Positions 1-10,332 of a DNA stretch of 64,000 nucleotides are shown here, piece by piece. Source of the DNA: Lophium mytilinum (Eukaryota; Ascomycota; Dothideomycetes; Mytilinidiales; Mytilinidiaceae); NCBI GenBank assembly GCA_010093605.1, contig MU004184.1, positions 453,897-517,896 on the forward strand, given 5' to 3'. Each line of letters starts with the position of its first letter. Position 1 is the stretch's first letter. The position numbers and the translations under genes were made by a program. The notes under the pieces were generated by a model that was given only the letters and a program-made list of their open reading frames with translations, was not told the origin of the DNA and made no database searches.

Positions 1-160
1 TGGGGTTTTAGGTAGTAATGAGAATGAATCCTGTCTTATCGAGCATTTGATCTGCTTCTGACTGTGAAGTCTGACTGCTTGTGGCTGGTGCGCTGGATTG
101 GAAGGTAGATCTATACGCTTTGACAATGCTGGAGTTTCTTTGGGTGGACAGAAGTGTTTG

Positions 161-241
161 GAGGAAGATACAATGCCTAACCAGGTTGAGGAAGATCCAA
201 TGCCTAACCAGGTTGAGGAAGATCCAATGCCTAACCAGGTT
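161..241. repeat. 27-bp minisatellite, three copies
   Basis: Three head-to-tail 27-bp units (161-187, 188-214, 215-241), differing at only one position in the first copy. The unit length is a multiple of three, and one + frame reads a nine-residue repeat EEDPMPNQV inside an open stretch ending at 313. That frame opens only after a stop near 65, and no start or splice site convinces me, so I call it a minisatellite rather than a gene. Confidence 0.8.
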
Positions 242-1914
242 GAAAAACTATGGTTTGATTATTGGATTTCTTTCTCGATATATGCATTGGATCCTCCCAT
301 GTTGAAGCGATGAGTTTAGGCCCGTACTGGCAAGGCGCTAGCAGTATCTGAAACTCATTAATGTGCCAATTGTGATGAACCGAAACGTGTTTGTCCAATG
401 CTGATAGCTCTTACGGATGCCTCGTGACATACTGAATATGATTCAGCGACATATCCGGATGGTTGACGTATACTAGGGCTTCGAAGTCAGAGCTTAGAAT
501 GAAATCTTTAAGACTCCTACAACTTCCCGCAATTGAAAGGGCGGGAATCTGCTTAATCAACATGAGTGCGAGGTTCTCGATTCCCGGGTAGATGTTCTTG
601 GATTCTCGCTTCCATGTTTGAACCCACATAGGTTTGTACAGGACGGCCCTCAAGCCCAGTACATGAAGCGTGCCCAGAGAAAAGGGCAATTGCATGACTA
701 AACAGTGGATGGAGAGTTGTTCCGGGAGCTGAATTGCCGAAAGTTCGATGTGTGTTGCCACCATAACGGGGACTACTTGGACCGTCGCAGCCTTGCTCGA
801 CTCTGCAGCCACGATGAACCACATCCAGCGGAAGCTGGGGGAGCATTTTGAGGAGCAGTCAAGTTCCCTGACCGTTCATAGCGGAATGGCCCCGCACTTC
901 CATTGACAACAATACTCTTTCAGGTCATTGTCGATTGCTTGTCCGATTTCGATAGCGCTCTCTTTCATGCCTTTGGTCTGCCATTCTTCATCCCCCTCCT
1001 CCTTCAACATCAGCTTAGTCGTGTCCTCTTTATCGGTCGCGGCTCGGTAAAGACTTTGACGGTGTGATCTTATACTTAACCTTTGTCAGGTTCCAGAGAA
1101 ACATTGGGATTGTGAAGAGTCCGCTAGAGAACTGGGAACACCCACGACGACGGATCCCATTGCACTCAACCTCTTCATCTTCCCCATCCTCGTACGGATG
1201 TTTTCCGTTCCAAATCGTTCTCGCCACGTCAGAACGGTCGAAGCGGGGGGTGACAGAGACCGCAGAGAAAAGCATGCGGCGAAGAGGCAACCCAAAGTAT
1301 CTTCCGAGAGGCTTCTATGTTTGAGCAGCATCAGCTGATCGAGGATGGAATCGGTTCGGTTGGGAGGAGAAGGAGAAGGGGGCGTGTTTTTCTGCGGTTT
1401 CTGGAGGAGGAACTTTCCAAGCGATCGGAAAGTAGACTTGCGAATTTTTGCTATGCATGCCTGTATTGTAGAGACGCGTCAGAGATGGAAAGGAGATGAG
1501 GAGGGGACATGAAACGGTGCTGATGACCTCTTGTTTATCCTGGAGCTCATGTTATCGAGATTTCGCACTCGGCTGGACTAGGAGGGAATCTTGCCGATGA
1601 GGACGTTCTGCTGTCTCGGTCAAGACGCGTCGCCCCAATGCCGTACTCTGAAAACGCGTCGGCTCGGCCGGCTGGTGGATGCCCACTTGAGGCCAACCTG
1701 GATTGCTTCATCATGAGGCTGATGTTGTTTGTTCATTGTGTCCCACCCGGGCAGCAACACTGCAAGTCATGTCCCAAGGACTTGTCGCAGCTGCGCTGGG
1801 CCAGCACTTCCAGCATAGCGGCGTAGTATAATTGTAGGATAGCAGCGTCATATGGTCGCAGAATAGCAGCGCCTTCGTCGTATCCTAACAGCATGCCACT
1901 ACAGCTGCATCTCA

Positions 1915-2013
1915 GAGAGATTTCTTCTTCTTCGACGACCCAGACAAGCTGAGTGGATCGATGAAAAAGGTGTGTGTCACCCGAGGTAGTGCAATATGGG
2001 CAACGCAGTGTGG
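1915..2013 (-). pseudogene. partial copy of the U2 snRNA 3' end plus downstream flank
   Basis: The stretch closely resembles 8832-8936, which is stem IV of the U2 gene and its 3' flank. Both contain a TTCTTCTTCGA..GACCC tract, then GACAAGC, then ATGAAAAAG, then a stem-IV-like CCGAGGxAGTGCAATA. About 16 bases present in the 8.9-kb copy are missing, and most remaining differences are C/T or G/A transitions, as repeat-induced mutation would leave. The 5' domain, branch-site recognition sequence and Sm site are absent, so it cannot make U2. Orientation matches the U2 gene (minus strand). Confidence 0.6.
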
Positions 2014-2457
2014 TTTTAACGATTGGGTGCCCGCTCACTAGGCATCACAGGTTATGAAGGGGGAGAAATGGTTCGAGGCGTGGGCTGCTTGAGTATTTCA
2101 AGAGTTCTTCAGCGAGCCATGGCATTGGATGACGTCACCACAGCAACGCCAGGGCAGGTTCGTGTTCACTCAAAGGTGAACCAAGATGCGGCGCCAGGAT
2201 GGAGGAGTTCCGGCCGAGTTATCGGTCATGGAAGCTCCTCAATGGGAGGTCATGTCCAGGCATTGATATACGGAAACATGAGCCTTTGAGCGGCAATTCA
2301 AGTATTTAGATTACGAACAACTCTGTAGCATAGCTTCTTACTCTGGAACATCATCCTAGCGCATCGAAGTAGGTAACAATAGCTCTATCTGTAGAGACTT
2401 AGCTAAATGTCATCTCTCAGTTGGCGAAACGTGCGAAGCATAGCGGAGCCTAGATGA

Positions 2458-2676
2458 AAGAAAGGTTCGCAACCTCAATTTGAAGCACGAACCCTCAGCT
2501 TTCTTGAACGGATGCCCCAAGATGCAAATATATCACTTGCCAAGTCCTGGGACACAGTGAGGCGTTGGGAGAGTGATCAATCCACTATTGGCTTTGCACT
2601 AAGAACTTGGAAAGAATGGCTCTTTTTCCCTGGAGACCTTATGATGAAAACTCCCAGTCCGGATCCCAACTCCTAG
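2458..2676 (+). pseudogene. coding-like scrap, possibly a 54-aa ORF or gene fragment
   Basis: One + frame is open from about 2458 to a TAG at 2674-2676, with an ATG at 2512 giving 54 residues. The translation has a protein-like makeup, with a tryptophan-rich helical segment (SWDTVRRWESDQ, then RTWKEWLFFPGDL). I do not recognise it. It could be the last exon of a dead gene, a short orphan gene, or chance. No neighbouring exon with matching splice signals was found. Confidence 0.25.
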
Positions 2677-2984
2677 CTTGTTTGGATAAAACTTGAACAA
2701 GACGAGAAATATTCGAAATATATAGGAAACAACGCTCCCTTCCGTTTACTTCGAACCCCTAAATCTCTCTGTCTCCTACCTCTTCGAACATATATCCCTG
2801 AAATGTACACACAGCGTAGCCATGTTGCCGCCTAGCATGACGCGGAGTGAGGATTGGATGGGAAAGATATTTTTCCCGCCATAATTGTTGCCCGGTGGGG
2901 ATCCCGAAGCTTCGTTGGCGGGGCGTGCAGACAGTGCCTTGGATGCTGGGATTGAGGTCAGCCAGGGCCTGAGATGCTTTAGCG

Positions 2985-4250
2985 AAGGGGGTGCAGAGCT
3001 GTATACCGTCGTCTGGGTGACCCTTATGCGTTCATGGTTTGTTCCAATGTTGTTCGTGCGTGCTTTCCGAGGAGGTGTAGAGGCGCTTCAGGCGGTGTCC
3101 TGAAGTTGTCCACAAGTCGCTTGTGGGAACGGAATAATGGGTACTGGATTAGTACTTTGAGAAGAGGCTTAGGTGCTGTCGATATGGGGTATCGTCTGGA
3201 GCCTCCCGACGAGCTTTCAGACCAAGAAAAGTGAATGATAGAATCTTTTGCGAACATACCAGGGCACTCCAAACGGTGCCTTATAAGTTACAAGACTGAA
3301 CGGAGCCCCTCTTTAGATCTACATGCCACCCAACATGTTGCCGATCACGAAAATCGTTACGCCATGTTTGGGGTAGCGGTGGTCGTAAAACGTCGTCTCG
3401 AATGCTTCGTATACATCATTGTTGCTTCAAAGCCGTTGATTATATTTCATTGTGAATGTGCCAATGACCTTCAAACGGTGGCATAAAAGTCCGCATAAGG
3501 TTCTATTAGACTCTTCATACTAGGTGATAAGTTAGCAAGAGCGAGATAATCTAGAGCGGGATTGCTATAGTGTTAGTGAGCACCGTCTGAGTTGGCTCCG
3601 CGAGTTCACCTTTTCTCCAAAACGGACCATGCAGACATGTTGCCAATATTCCGAGGTGTCTCAGACGGTGCTATAAAAGTGTACACAAGCATCTTGTAGA
3701 CCGTGAGATGTCCTCACTTCGGGAACTAGGATTGAATAGAGAGGTTGTCGGTGTAGAGCTGTAGAGCATTGTCTTCTGAAGCCTGTCACATTTAAGAATC
3801 TGTCAAAGCAAATGCTACGCGCTATTTGAGGACCAATAGGATCTCCTCAAACGGTGGCATTAAGTGTGCAGAAACGTCCCCTAGAACGTCAGTATTCGGT
3901 ACTCGCGAGAGCGATCTGGTTTGGGAGCTGTTAGTGTAGAGCCATATACCATCGTCTGAAGCAGCCTGACGTATCTTCGGGTCTGGTCAAAGCGATTGCT
4001 ACACTATCTTTGAGAGCATATAGTGGCACCTCAGACGGTATCATAGAGGTGTGCGTGGGTCCTTCCTAGGCCCGAATATCTAATGCTCACGAGAGCCAGT
4101 CGTCTTACGACGCGTTAGTGTAGAGCAGTAGACCACTGTCTGAAGTAGCTCAACGCGCTTCCAGGTCGGTCAAAGCCACTGTTACATTTCTTCAAGAATT
4201 CATAGCGGCGCTTCAGACGGCGGCATAGATGTGTGCACAAGCTTGTGAGG
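2985..4250. repeat. degenerate tandem satellite, array 1 (~185-bp units)
   Basis: A core like CCTCAGACGGTGGCATA recurs near 3270, 3472, 3660, 3847, 4028 and 4213, a spacing of about 181-202 bp. It is usually followed by AAAGTGTGCAC-like sequence. Between cores sits a second motif, GTGTAGAGCxGTAGACCA, leading into YGTCTGAAG, which is the inverted form of the core. Weaker copies occur at about 3000, 3088 and 3190. Units are heavily diverged and no ORF persists through them. The core is shared with the arrays at 11.5, 34.9 and 51.0 kb. Confidence 0.75.
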
Positions 4251-4439
4251 AGAGACAGATCTTGATTCTTATAAAATTACAAAAGAAAACAGGCCGTATA
4301 TCCAAGCCCGAAGCCAATTATGAGAGGAGGGAGGTGGGAATTGCGCCGTGCGCGTTGATGGTGCCGCTACATAGTTTAGATTAGCAAGAGCTGTCAGTTC
4401 CATTGGATTGTGCCTCATACATGATGCCGAAGTCAGCGC

Positions 4440-4607
4440 TTAGTCCTCGAAGTCCTCCTCGTCCTCCGACAGTGGTGGTATCATGGTGTAGGGGTGGCGA
4501 GCCCCCTCCGGCGCCGTGAGCGCCCGGTACAGCTGCTTCAGGATTGGAATCCCGGTGACGACGACGAAGATGATGAGGAGGATCATTGATGGGGTGTCGA
4601 GGGCCAT
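4440..4607 (-). CDS. small single-pass membrane protein, 55 aa
   Basis: The ORF starts at the ATG at 4607 and encodes 55 residues. Residues about 7-24 form a strongly hydrophobic helix (PSMILLIIFVVVTGIPILK), followed by a short polar segment and a very acidic C-terminus (SEDEEDFED). The layout fits a small membrane-anchored protein with an acidic tail. The frame stays open upstream to 4802, but that extension only translates a TTTGTAGG-type repeat (KAYKTYNTYK..), so I place the start at the internal ATG. I do not recognise the family; the function is unknown. The sharp change in residue makeup at the ATG and the clean helix argue for a real gene, but there is no homology evidence. Confidence 0.5.
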   Translation of the reverse strand: MALDTPSMILLIIFVVVTGIPILKQLYRALTAPEGARHPYTMIPPLSEDEEDFED

Positions 4608-4634
4608 GACGCGTAGTGTGGTGTTGATTCGCGC

Positions 4635-4716
4635 GTTGTAGGTTTTGTAGGTTTTGTGGGCTTTGCAGGCTTTGTTTGATTTGTAGGTGTTGTAGGTTTT
4701 GTAGGCTTTGCTGGAT
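4635..4716. repeat. short TTTGTAGG-type repeat
   Basis: About nine imperfect copies of a TTTTGTAGG/TTTGTGGGC-like 9-bp unit lie just upstream of the small membrane-protein ORF, probably in its 5' leader. On the minus strand they read CCTACAAAA repeats. Confidence 0.7.
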
Positions 4717-5452
4717 GTCTTCGGTGGGGTGAGAGGGAAAGGTTTGTGGTTGCAGCGCACGGTCTGTTGAGGTGACGGAAGGTGAACACGTGATGGAGAC
4801 ACGATAAGTTCCCCGGCGATGACAGGTATGCATGAAAGACCTCTTGAAAACTTGTGCGTGTTATTCTACCGCGGTCTGAAGCCCCTCGATATACTTTTGC
4901 GATTCTACAATAGCGGAAAGACGCCACTCTGCACACACAGGAAGCTTGCCAGGCCACCTCAGACACCATAATTTAGGTCTACCGAAATCAAAGATTGCCG
5001 TATCTACGTCAAAACCTTCATCTGAGTCTGCCCCTATTACCCAAGCTCATCTCTCCTTCAGCGTCATACATATCTTCGACTTCAACGCCAATCCCTTCTC
5101 TTCCGCCCGTAGGCTGCAACGAGGAAGACGTTCTACTCTCCTCAGATGTACAAGATTAGACTATCCCCAAAGCAAACTTTCCAACTTTTCAGAATCTTTT
5201 CGCTCAATCAAACTCTCTTTTGAGCAATTTTCTACTCTCTCAATTTGATAAGCTCTGACTATCCACAGAGCACCATCAAATGCCGCAAAACGATGACTAT
5301 ATGTTCACAATATCAACGCGTTCACATTCGAGAACATTCTTCGAAGCAGCAGAAACACCGTTCCCAATTTCAACTCCCCAGTTCAAGCTCCAGAGGGTCA
5401 ACTATCTTCATACCGTCTGAGCGTCCACAAGCTACTAACCAAACCCCCAAAT
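4717..5452. other. intergenic, no gene seen
   Basis: About 740 bases between the two very small minus-strand genes. Open frames on the + strand (4946-5248 and from 5245) have biased, low-complexity translations. The proline-rich one beyond 5430 is the antisense of the gene at 5453-5789. Confidence 0.5.
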
Positions 5453-5789
5453 CTACTCCTCCTCCTCTCCCATCTCCACCCCCTCCAACCACTTCTCCAC
5501 CTTCTCAATCACCGCCTGCTTCCAGGCCGGCAGCTCCAGCAGCGGCGCCGCCGCCAGCAGCGGCGCCACCGCATGCAACACGTCCAGCCTCTCATACCAC
5601 GTCAGCTCCATTGCCTCTCTGCGGAGCGTGTCGGGGGTCGAGGGGGTCTTCCAGGCGGCCTCGTGGGCGGCAAGGGGGAGAGGTTCTACAGGAGGTTATC
5701 AGCGCCATTCTTTTACATGAAGGTTCGAGGGCGATTTTACGTTTAGTTTGCTTGCGTGCGAACAGATGGCGCAAGATTGGGAGCTTCAT
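5453..5789 (-). CDS. spliced small protein of unknown function, 93 aa
   Basis: Two exons: 5741-5789 (49 nt) and 5453-5685 (233 nt), separated by a 55-nt intron (5686-5740) with a GTAAAA donor, an internal CTGATAAC branch-like site and a TGTAG acceptor. The joined CDS is 282 nt. The protein begins MKLPILRHLFARKQTK and continues with QPLPLAAHEAAWKTPST, an amphipathic region (ELTWYERLDVLHAVAPLLAA) and a charged helical end (EKVEKWLEGVEMGEEE). The basic, amphipathic N-terminus could be a mitochondrial presequence; that is inference. The exon-2 frame has strong GC-rich codon use typical of real genes nearby. I do not recognise the family. Unspliced ORF prediction misses it because exon 1 reads into the intron in another frame. 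Confidence 0.6.
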
Positions 5790-6970
5790 GATCGCGTTTT
5801 GGGAGGCGGGTGGTGGCGTTCAGGTGGCTTTGACGTTGGTTTGATGATGGAAGTTTGAAGCTGATGTAGCGCTAGTTTTGTTTCTTGAGGATGTTTAAGG
5901 ACGGACGCTGACCTGAAATTGGACGCGAAAGGTGTTTATGTAGTGGAAAGTGTTACGCTACGAGAGGTGAAGGTGGTAGGCGAGACGGGCGCAAAAGTGA
6001 AGCCAATGGCAGTTCTTCTTCTATTTTGCGGCAAGGGTGGGACGCGGTGAAGGTACGAAGGGCCTAGAAAGGACGAACAAAATGTTTTCAATTGTCTGCT
6101 ATTGTCGAAAAACCTCGCAATACTATAGAGATCTAAATGACAGGAAACTTCGGCGTTTTGTACGCATTAGTCTGCCACTGCTGGGAGGACCATAAGTTGT
6201 TTTGAAGATAGAGAAAGTACGGTACTTAAGTATTTGTACCTAGCAGTAATTTTGCTTTATGGCCTCCTCTCTCTAGAAACTACATCTACAAGAACATGCC
6301 CGCTAACAAGCTCAAGTCTCCTGCTACTCTCGCTGAAGTGCGAGCGTCTTCGGACCTCGTGTAACTAGGCTTGAGACTCAGTAAATAAGCTCTCGGAGCC
6401 TAAGGTTGGAGCTGCTAGGTGACTGTCGTTGGTCGGCTTGCTATGGTGGTCGGTCACTTCGCGTGGACAGGCTCGAGGCGACCCGTAGGAGGTAGAAGGC
6501 TGTTACGGCGGCTAGCTCATCCATCGTCTTGGGCTCACCACGGTCACCCAACGGAAATCTTGTCTCATTCATGAGACTTGTTATCCAGCTCGTGGTTTGA
6601 GAATGCTCCTTCTGTCATCACTGGGTTGTTCGTGGGCCTAGCGGCTTATTTAGATTAGTGTTCGTGAAATAAATTTGCGGGACTTTGTGGACTTTGAGGA
6701 TACTTGACAGAGCACATAGCAGGGGGTTTCTACCCGGCATAGCGTTTAGCAAGCTAGATGTTCTGAGATAACCGCTTGCTGTAGATACTTCGTTGTCTTC
6801 TGACTGCCGTAGGTCTCAATTATTTCCTTCTGCTCCAAGAAAATGGGTAGCGTGTGCCTCTGAACAAATTAGCTAGGCGATGAGCAATTTCGGTGCCGTC
6901 GTTAACTGGATAAGTTCGTCATACTCTTTCGTTTATAGGCAGCATAGGAGTTGACCGTGTCTCTTTTTAA
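5790..6970. other. intergenic, nothing clear
   Basis: About 1.2 kb with no convincing coding frame, repeat or RNA gene on either strand. It lies between the 93-aa gene and the decayed gene that follows. Confidence 0.45.
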
Positions 6971-7960
6971 ATGCGATTTGACGTTCTCGGAAATGTACCA
7001 CTTGAGCTACATCCGTATATACCCCGGATGTCTTTTTCCGTTGATTTCATCCAACATGGAATGCCGTCTTACTTTAGGCTCAAACGAGATCAACTCCCGT
7101 GGCCCCAGCAACGACATTCCAGACTTGCTAGGACGCGTGAGTGCGACCAATATGAAAGGACAGCTGCGGATGCTACGGCATTATTCCCTCTCCGACACCA
7201 ATCTCAAGTACCGCAAGACTCCCATTTAATCTTGGGTAGCTTGCAGACCGCGCGATCTTTGTAAGAGCTTGGAGAAAGGAATATGAAGCCTTGACAGGAA
7301 GAATGGTCTCCGCGGAATCTCTAACCATCATGCCATTTCGAAACATCTAATTCCTGTCTTCAAGCTGTTCGTGCACCTGGCGCCCTCAATTGCCAGACCC
7401 ATGAGCGAGCACTCAACCCGCGAGGGCTGGGCGTGGTCCTTCTCCTGGTGTGGCTCCAAAGACTCCATTCCCTGCCCATTGATCAGTGGGTCTTCCACTT
7501 CTTCTGGGATATGCCTAAAGTCTACCTCCCACGTCTTCGGGCAACAGAAGTTCTCTCTTGTGTCCGCCGCATCGATCTTGGAACACCTTCTTGAGCCGGT
7601 ATTATGATGCGATGAGACGGGGTCGACGCTAGTGGCTACGAGACCAACGAGAGGTATCCAGGCAGGCCCGACTTGGGGTTTGACTCCGACGAGAGATAGC
7701 TTGTGTGAAGGAGCCGGATATGAAGGCACGGTTGGAGTTCTGGCGGGAAAGGCGTCTCTTGAAGATGGAGCGGTGGGGCATGCCGATTGCAGTATGGCGT
7801 CGTGCTTCGACACCGCAACAGAGTCCGCAAATATGAGTCCAAACGTTCCCGTTCTATAGATATGACCCGGGCAAGCGATATGCGGTGGTGGTCTACGAAA
7901 CCTCGACGGTGAGGCCTAAGGACGTGGCAATAAAGTCCTGGGGCCGTCAGCTCACAAATT
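6971..7960 (+). pseudogene. decayed protein gene, perhaps F-box type
   Basis: Protein-like stretches are scattered over frames on the + strand. Near 6975 a frame reads FDVLGNVPLELHPYI, which resembles the start of an F-box (DVLGxLPxEL..I). Near 7478, in the same frame, is IDQWVFHFFWDMPKVYLPR. From about 7682, in another frame, comes DMKARLEFWRERRLLKMERW and, after an in-frame stop, YDPGKRYAVVVYE followed by KSWGRQLT. Stops and a frame change separate the blocks, and I could not find introns that rejoin them. I read this as a relic of one or two fungal genes. The F-box assignment rests only on the first motif. Confidence 0.35.
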
Positions 7961-8899
7961 CCTCCTTTCGCTTCTCCCACAGTCGCCCTGGTCCACTAGA
8001 TATTATCGAGAAGCTCGATGGGGGTATCGAAAGTGTACAGGTATAATGGTACAGCTTCGGGACGTGGCGAAGGATTCGAAAGAGGTGTAAAATGACTTCG
8101 AGGCTAGGACGACGCGCTTCCTGAATTCGGCGAAAAGTCTCGATATGCGAAGCTGGGCAGCGAAAATTCATCGTGATCTTTCTGCGACACTCTGGATGCG
8201 CGCGAAGATGGAGAGGTGACGGTGCTTGTTGGCTTCTAGAGGGTCGATTGGATGGGAGGATTAGGCCAATGAGACCGACGCCAGTAACGACTTGAAGACT
8301 TTGGTATTCTGATTGAGAACAAACACAAAGAATGGAAGGCTCTTACCTAGCCGCTGGGATGGATGCGCTGAAGCTGCTGATGCCAAAGAAGCTCTGGTAG
8401 CGACGGACACCACATTCCTCAACACGGTGCCCCACGTGTCCATGACGGAGAGACAGAGATCTATCAAGGTTGTCTGCGAGAAGACAATGTCTGTTTGCTC
8501 GTTGGGGTATTCGTCATTCTCGTAGGTGTTGTGAGACCTTTCAGGCGACAAGCAGCGAGGATGGCATGTGAGATGCTTCAACTCCAAGCAGTCTCTGGAA
8601 GACCGCTTCAGCCTCCTTCTCCCACTCCTACGCGAGACAGGACACTTGTTGAAAAACAATGCAAGCAAGAAGATGGATGAAGGGAATAGAGATGACGCGA
8701 CATGCCCAGCCTGTGCAGTGCGGACGCGTTCAGGGTTCTCGCTCAGGACGTGACGCGTCACAGCAACATCACAACACCACAACATTCACATCACGAAAGC
8801 AAGAGGCACGTCGTAGGATCGCCAAGAGAGAAAAGCTTCTTCTTCGAAGACCCGGACAAGCCGAGCAGTTCAATGAAAAAGAGGTGAACAAAATGTTCG

Positions 8900-9193
8900 C
8901 GTCGGCCCGAGGCAGTGCAATACGAGCGACACAGTGCCCCTGAACATAGGCAAGCCCAGCGGCTCAGGGGACAGTTTCCAAAGATTGAGAAATCGAGGGG
9001 AGGCCCCGTAGGACCATTTCCAGCGATTAAACTGAAAAACACCTGTAAGATTGTTAGTGATGGAAGCAAACAGGATAGGAACAGGGAACTTACCAATACT
9101 ACACTTGATCTAAGCCAAAAGGCACTGTGAAGATTGTTAGTCATGATGTGGAAAGGATGGGGGTGGAGTTGGAACTTACAAGAGAGCTGAGGT
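8900..9193 (-). ncRNA. U2 spliceosomal snRNA, interrupted by two introns
   Basis: On the minus strand, removing two GT-AG introns yields a ~188-nt RNA with every U2 landmark. Exon 1 (about 9180-9193) ends CTCTCTT. Exon 2 (9094-9124) is TGCCTTTTGGCTTAGATC plus AAGTGTAGTATTG and contains the GUAGUA branch-site recognition sequence. Exon 3 (about 8900-9042) carries stem IIa with loop TTTAATC, stem IIb as a perfect GGTCC/TACG/GGGCC hairpin, an Sm-like site AATCTTTGG (complement of 8978-8986), stem III closed by CCCCTGA/TTCAGGGG, and stem IV with TATTGCACTGCC (8905-8926). Intron 1 is 9125-9179 (55 nt, GTAAGT, TGACTAAC, CACAG). Intron 2 is 9043-9093 (51 nt, GTAAGT, CACTAAC, TACAG). The spliced exon 2-3 joint restores the spacing of yeast and human U2 exactly. 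The outer ends are set by comparison with known U2, not by data. A TATA-like box lies 20-30 bases upstream. Confidence 0.9.
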
Positions 9194-9213
9194 CCACGAA
9201 CTGTCGGCGGCGG

Positions 9214-9223
9214 AGTATTTATT
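9214..9223 (-). promoter_or_regulatory. TATA-like box of the U2 gene
   Basis: On the minus strand the sequence reads AATAAATACT, about 21-30 bases before the inferred 5' end of U2 (about 9193). This spacing suits a TATA element. Confidence 0.5.
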
Positions 9224-10332
9224 GCTGGCGAACGACGCTAGCTTGGCGTGATGACTCATCAGCGCTAGGCAGTTTACTCCGGGCCGTATAATGGCGACGG
9301 GGGGCCTACTGTGCTGCTGGCCAGTGACGGTGGATTGTTAGCCTCGTTACTGTGGCTCCGCTGTGGCTGGGATCCAACGGCGAGGGAGATCTGGTGCTCC
9401 GTAGCACTACGGGGAGCGCCTATGGTCAGTAATCCCGTGCAGCAGAGACTTCGCAAAGGCTTTGCACTGCCCCAATTGACTTTGTGGAAGATTGATTTGA
9501 ACTGGAGGCCATTGGCACAGCGCCAACTGGGGGCTGGTCCCAATTCACCTCCGGCAGTGATCATCTACGGAAGTAGAGGCCTTACTATGGCTAGATGGCG
9601 AGCCGCAGGACACTCTGCCCACCTTTCAGACATTCTATGTGAAGTATGGTGTTGTTGTGAAGCTCATAGGATCTTTTGTGTCTTCCTGCACTGTCGCGTG
9701 CCCGAGGCCCCTTACCCACCAATCGCAATCGCAACTCACAGCCGTTTAAACTACAGAAAAAGACCATATCTCTAGTCGCAATGATGTGGTCATCAGCAGT
9801 ATACAGAACACAATAAACTCATATCTCGTAACCCTTTCGCTTGACAGAGCTCTGCCTTCAGTCTAATCGTTGCCTTCCCCTCATCTGGCGACGCATTCAC
9901 ACTCTGCTACTTTCTCTCTACCAAAGCCGGCTCTACCTCATCGTTTTTCGAGTCATCCATATATCAACCTATTCTCAACCACAGATCCCTCCTCGCCTTC
10001 TTGATCCCCAAACGCGCGGCGCGGAACCCACTAGCCTATCTCGAAGCCACGGGTGCTAGAAACAGACGAGTATCAAAACAGAGGACAAAGACGCATTATT
10101 TACGTCCCCAGCAGCCAAAATGAGATCGACATCTGTCTTTGTGCTGTCTAGCCCTCCCAATCCCCGCGGAAACCAAGCAGAATATGGCGGAGCAAGATCA
10201 TACCAAGCAATCGCAAGCACAACAAAAAGATAAGGAAATACAGCCGCTTCAGATTCCATCCCATCTCGACGCGGACGCCCATCTCCAGACCCCCAACCAC
10301 CAACCTCCAACACACCAGCTTCCATCTCACCT
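9224..10332. other. intergenic, no supported gene
   Basis: Open frames here (for example 9311-9775 +) have no recognisable domain. The last ~300 bases are probably the 3' untranslated region of the VOC gene. A + frame from about 10184 (MAEQDHTKQSQ..) is Gln/His/Pro-rich and runs into the antisense of that gene, so it is not called. Confidence 0.4.

Larger units (their letters stand above)
1..2980. other. gene-poor stretch at left edge
   Basis: No gene is supported across this stretch apart from the short items listed separately (27-bp repeat, U2-like fragment, coding-like scrap at 2458-2676). A 137-codon open frame on the minus strand (411-824) has no recognisable domain and is a length expected by chance in 64 kb. 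The composition is mixed, with no long low-complexity tract. Confidence 0.5.

Noticed and set aside
411-824. 137-codon open frame on the minus strand
   Set aside because: No domain or splice context; overlapping second frame; this length is expected by chance.
8261-8785. 174-codon open frame next to the U2 gene
   Set aside because: Low-quality composition, antisense frames also open, and one or two such ORFs are expected by chance in 64 kb.
9311-9775. 154-codon frame after the U2 promoter
   Set aside because: Nothing recognised; many rare residues for a fungal protein; no intron or start context.
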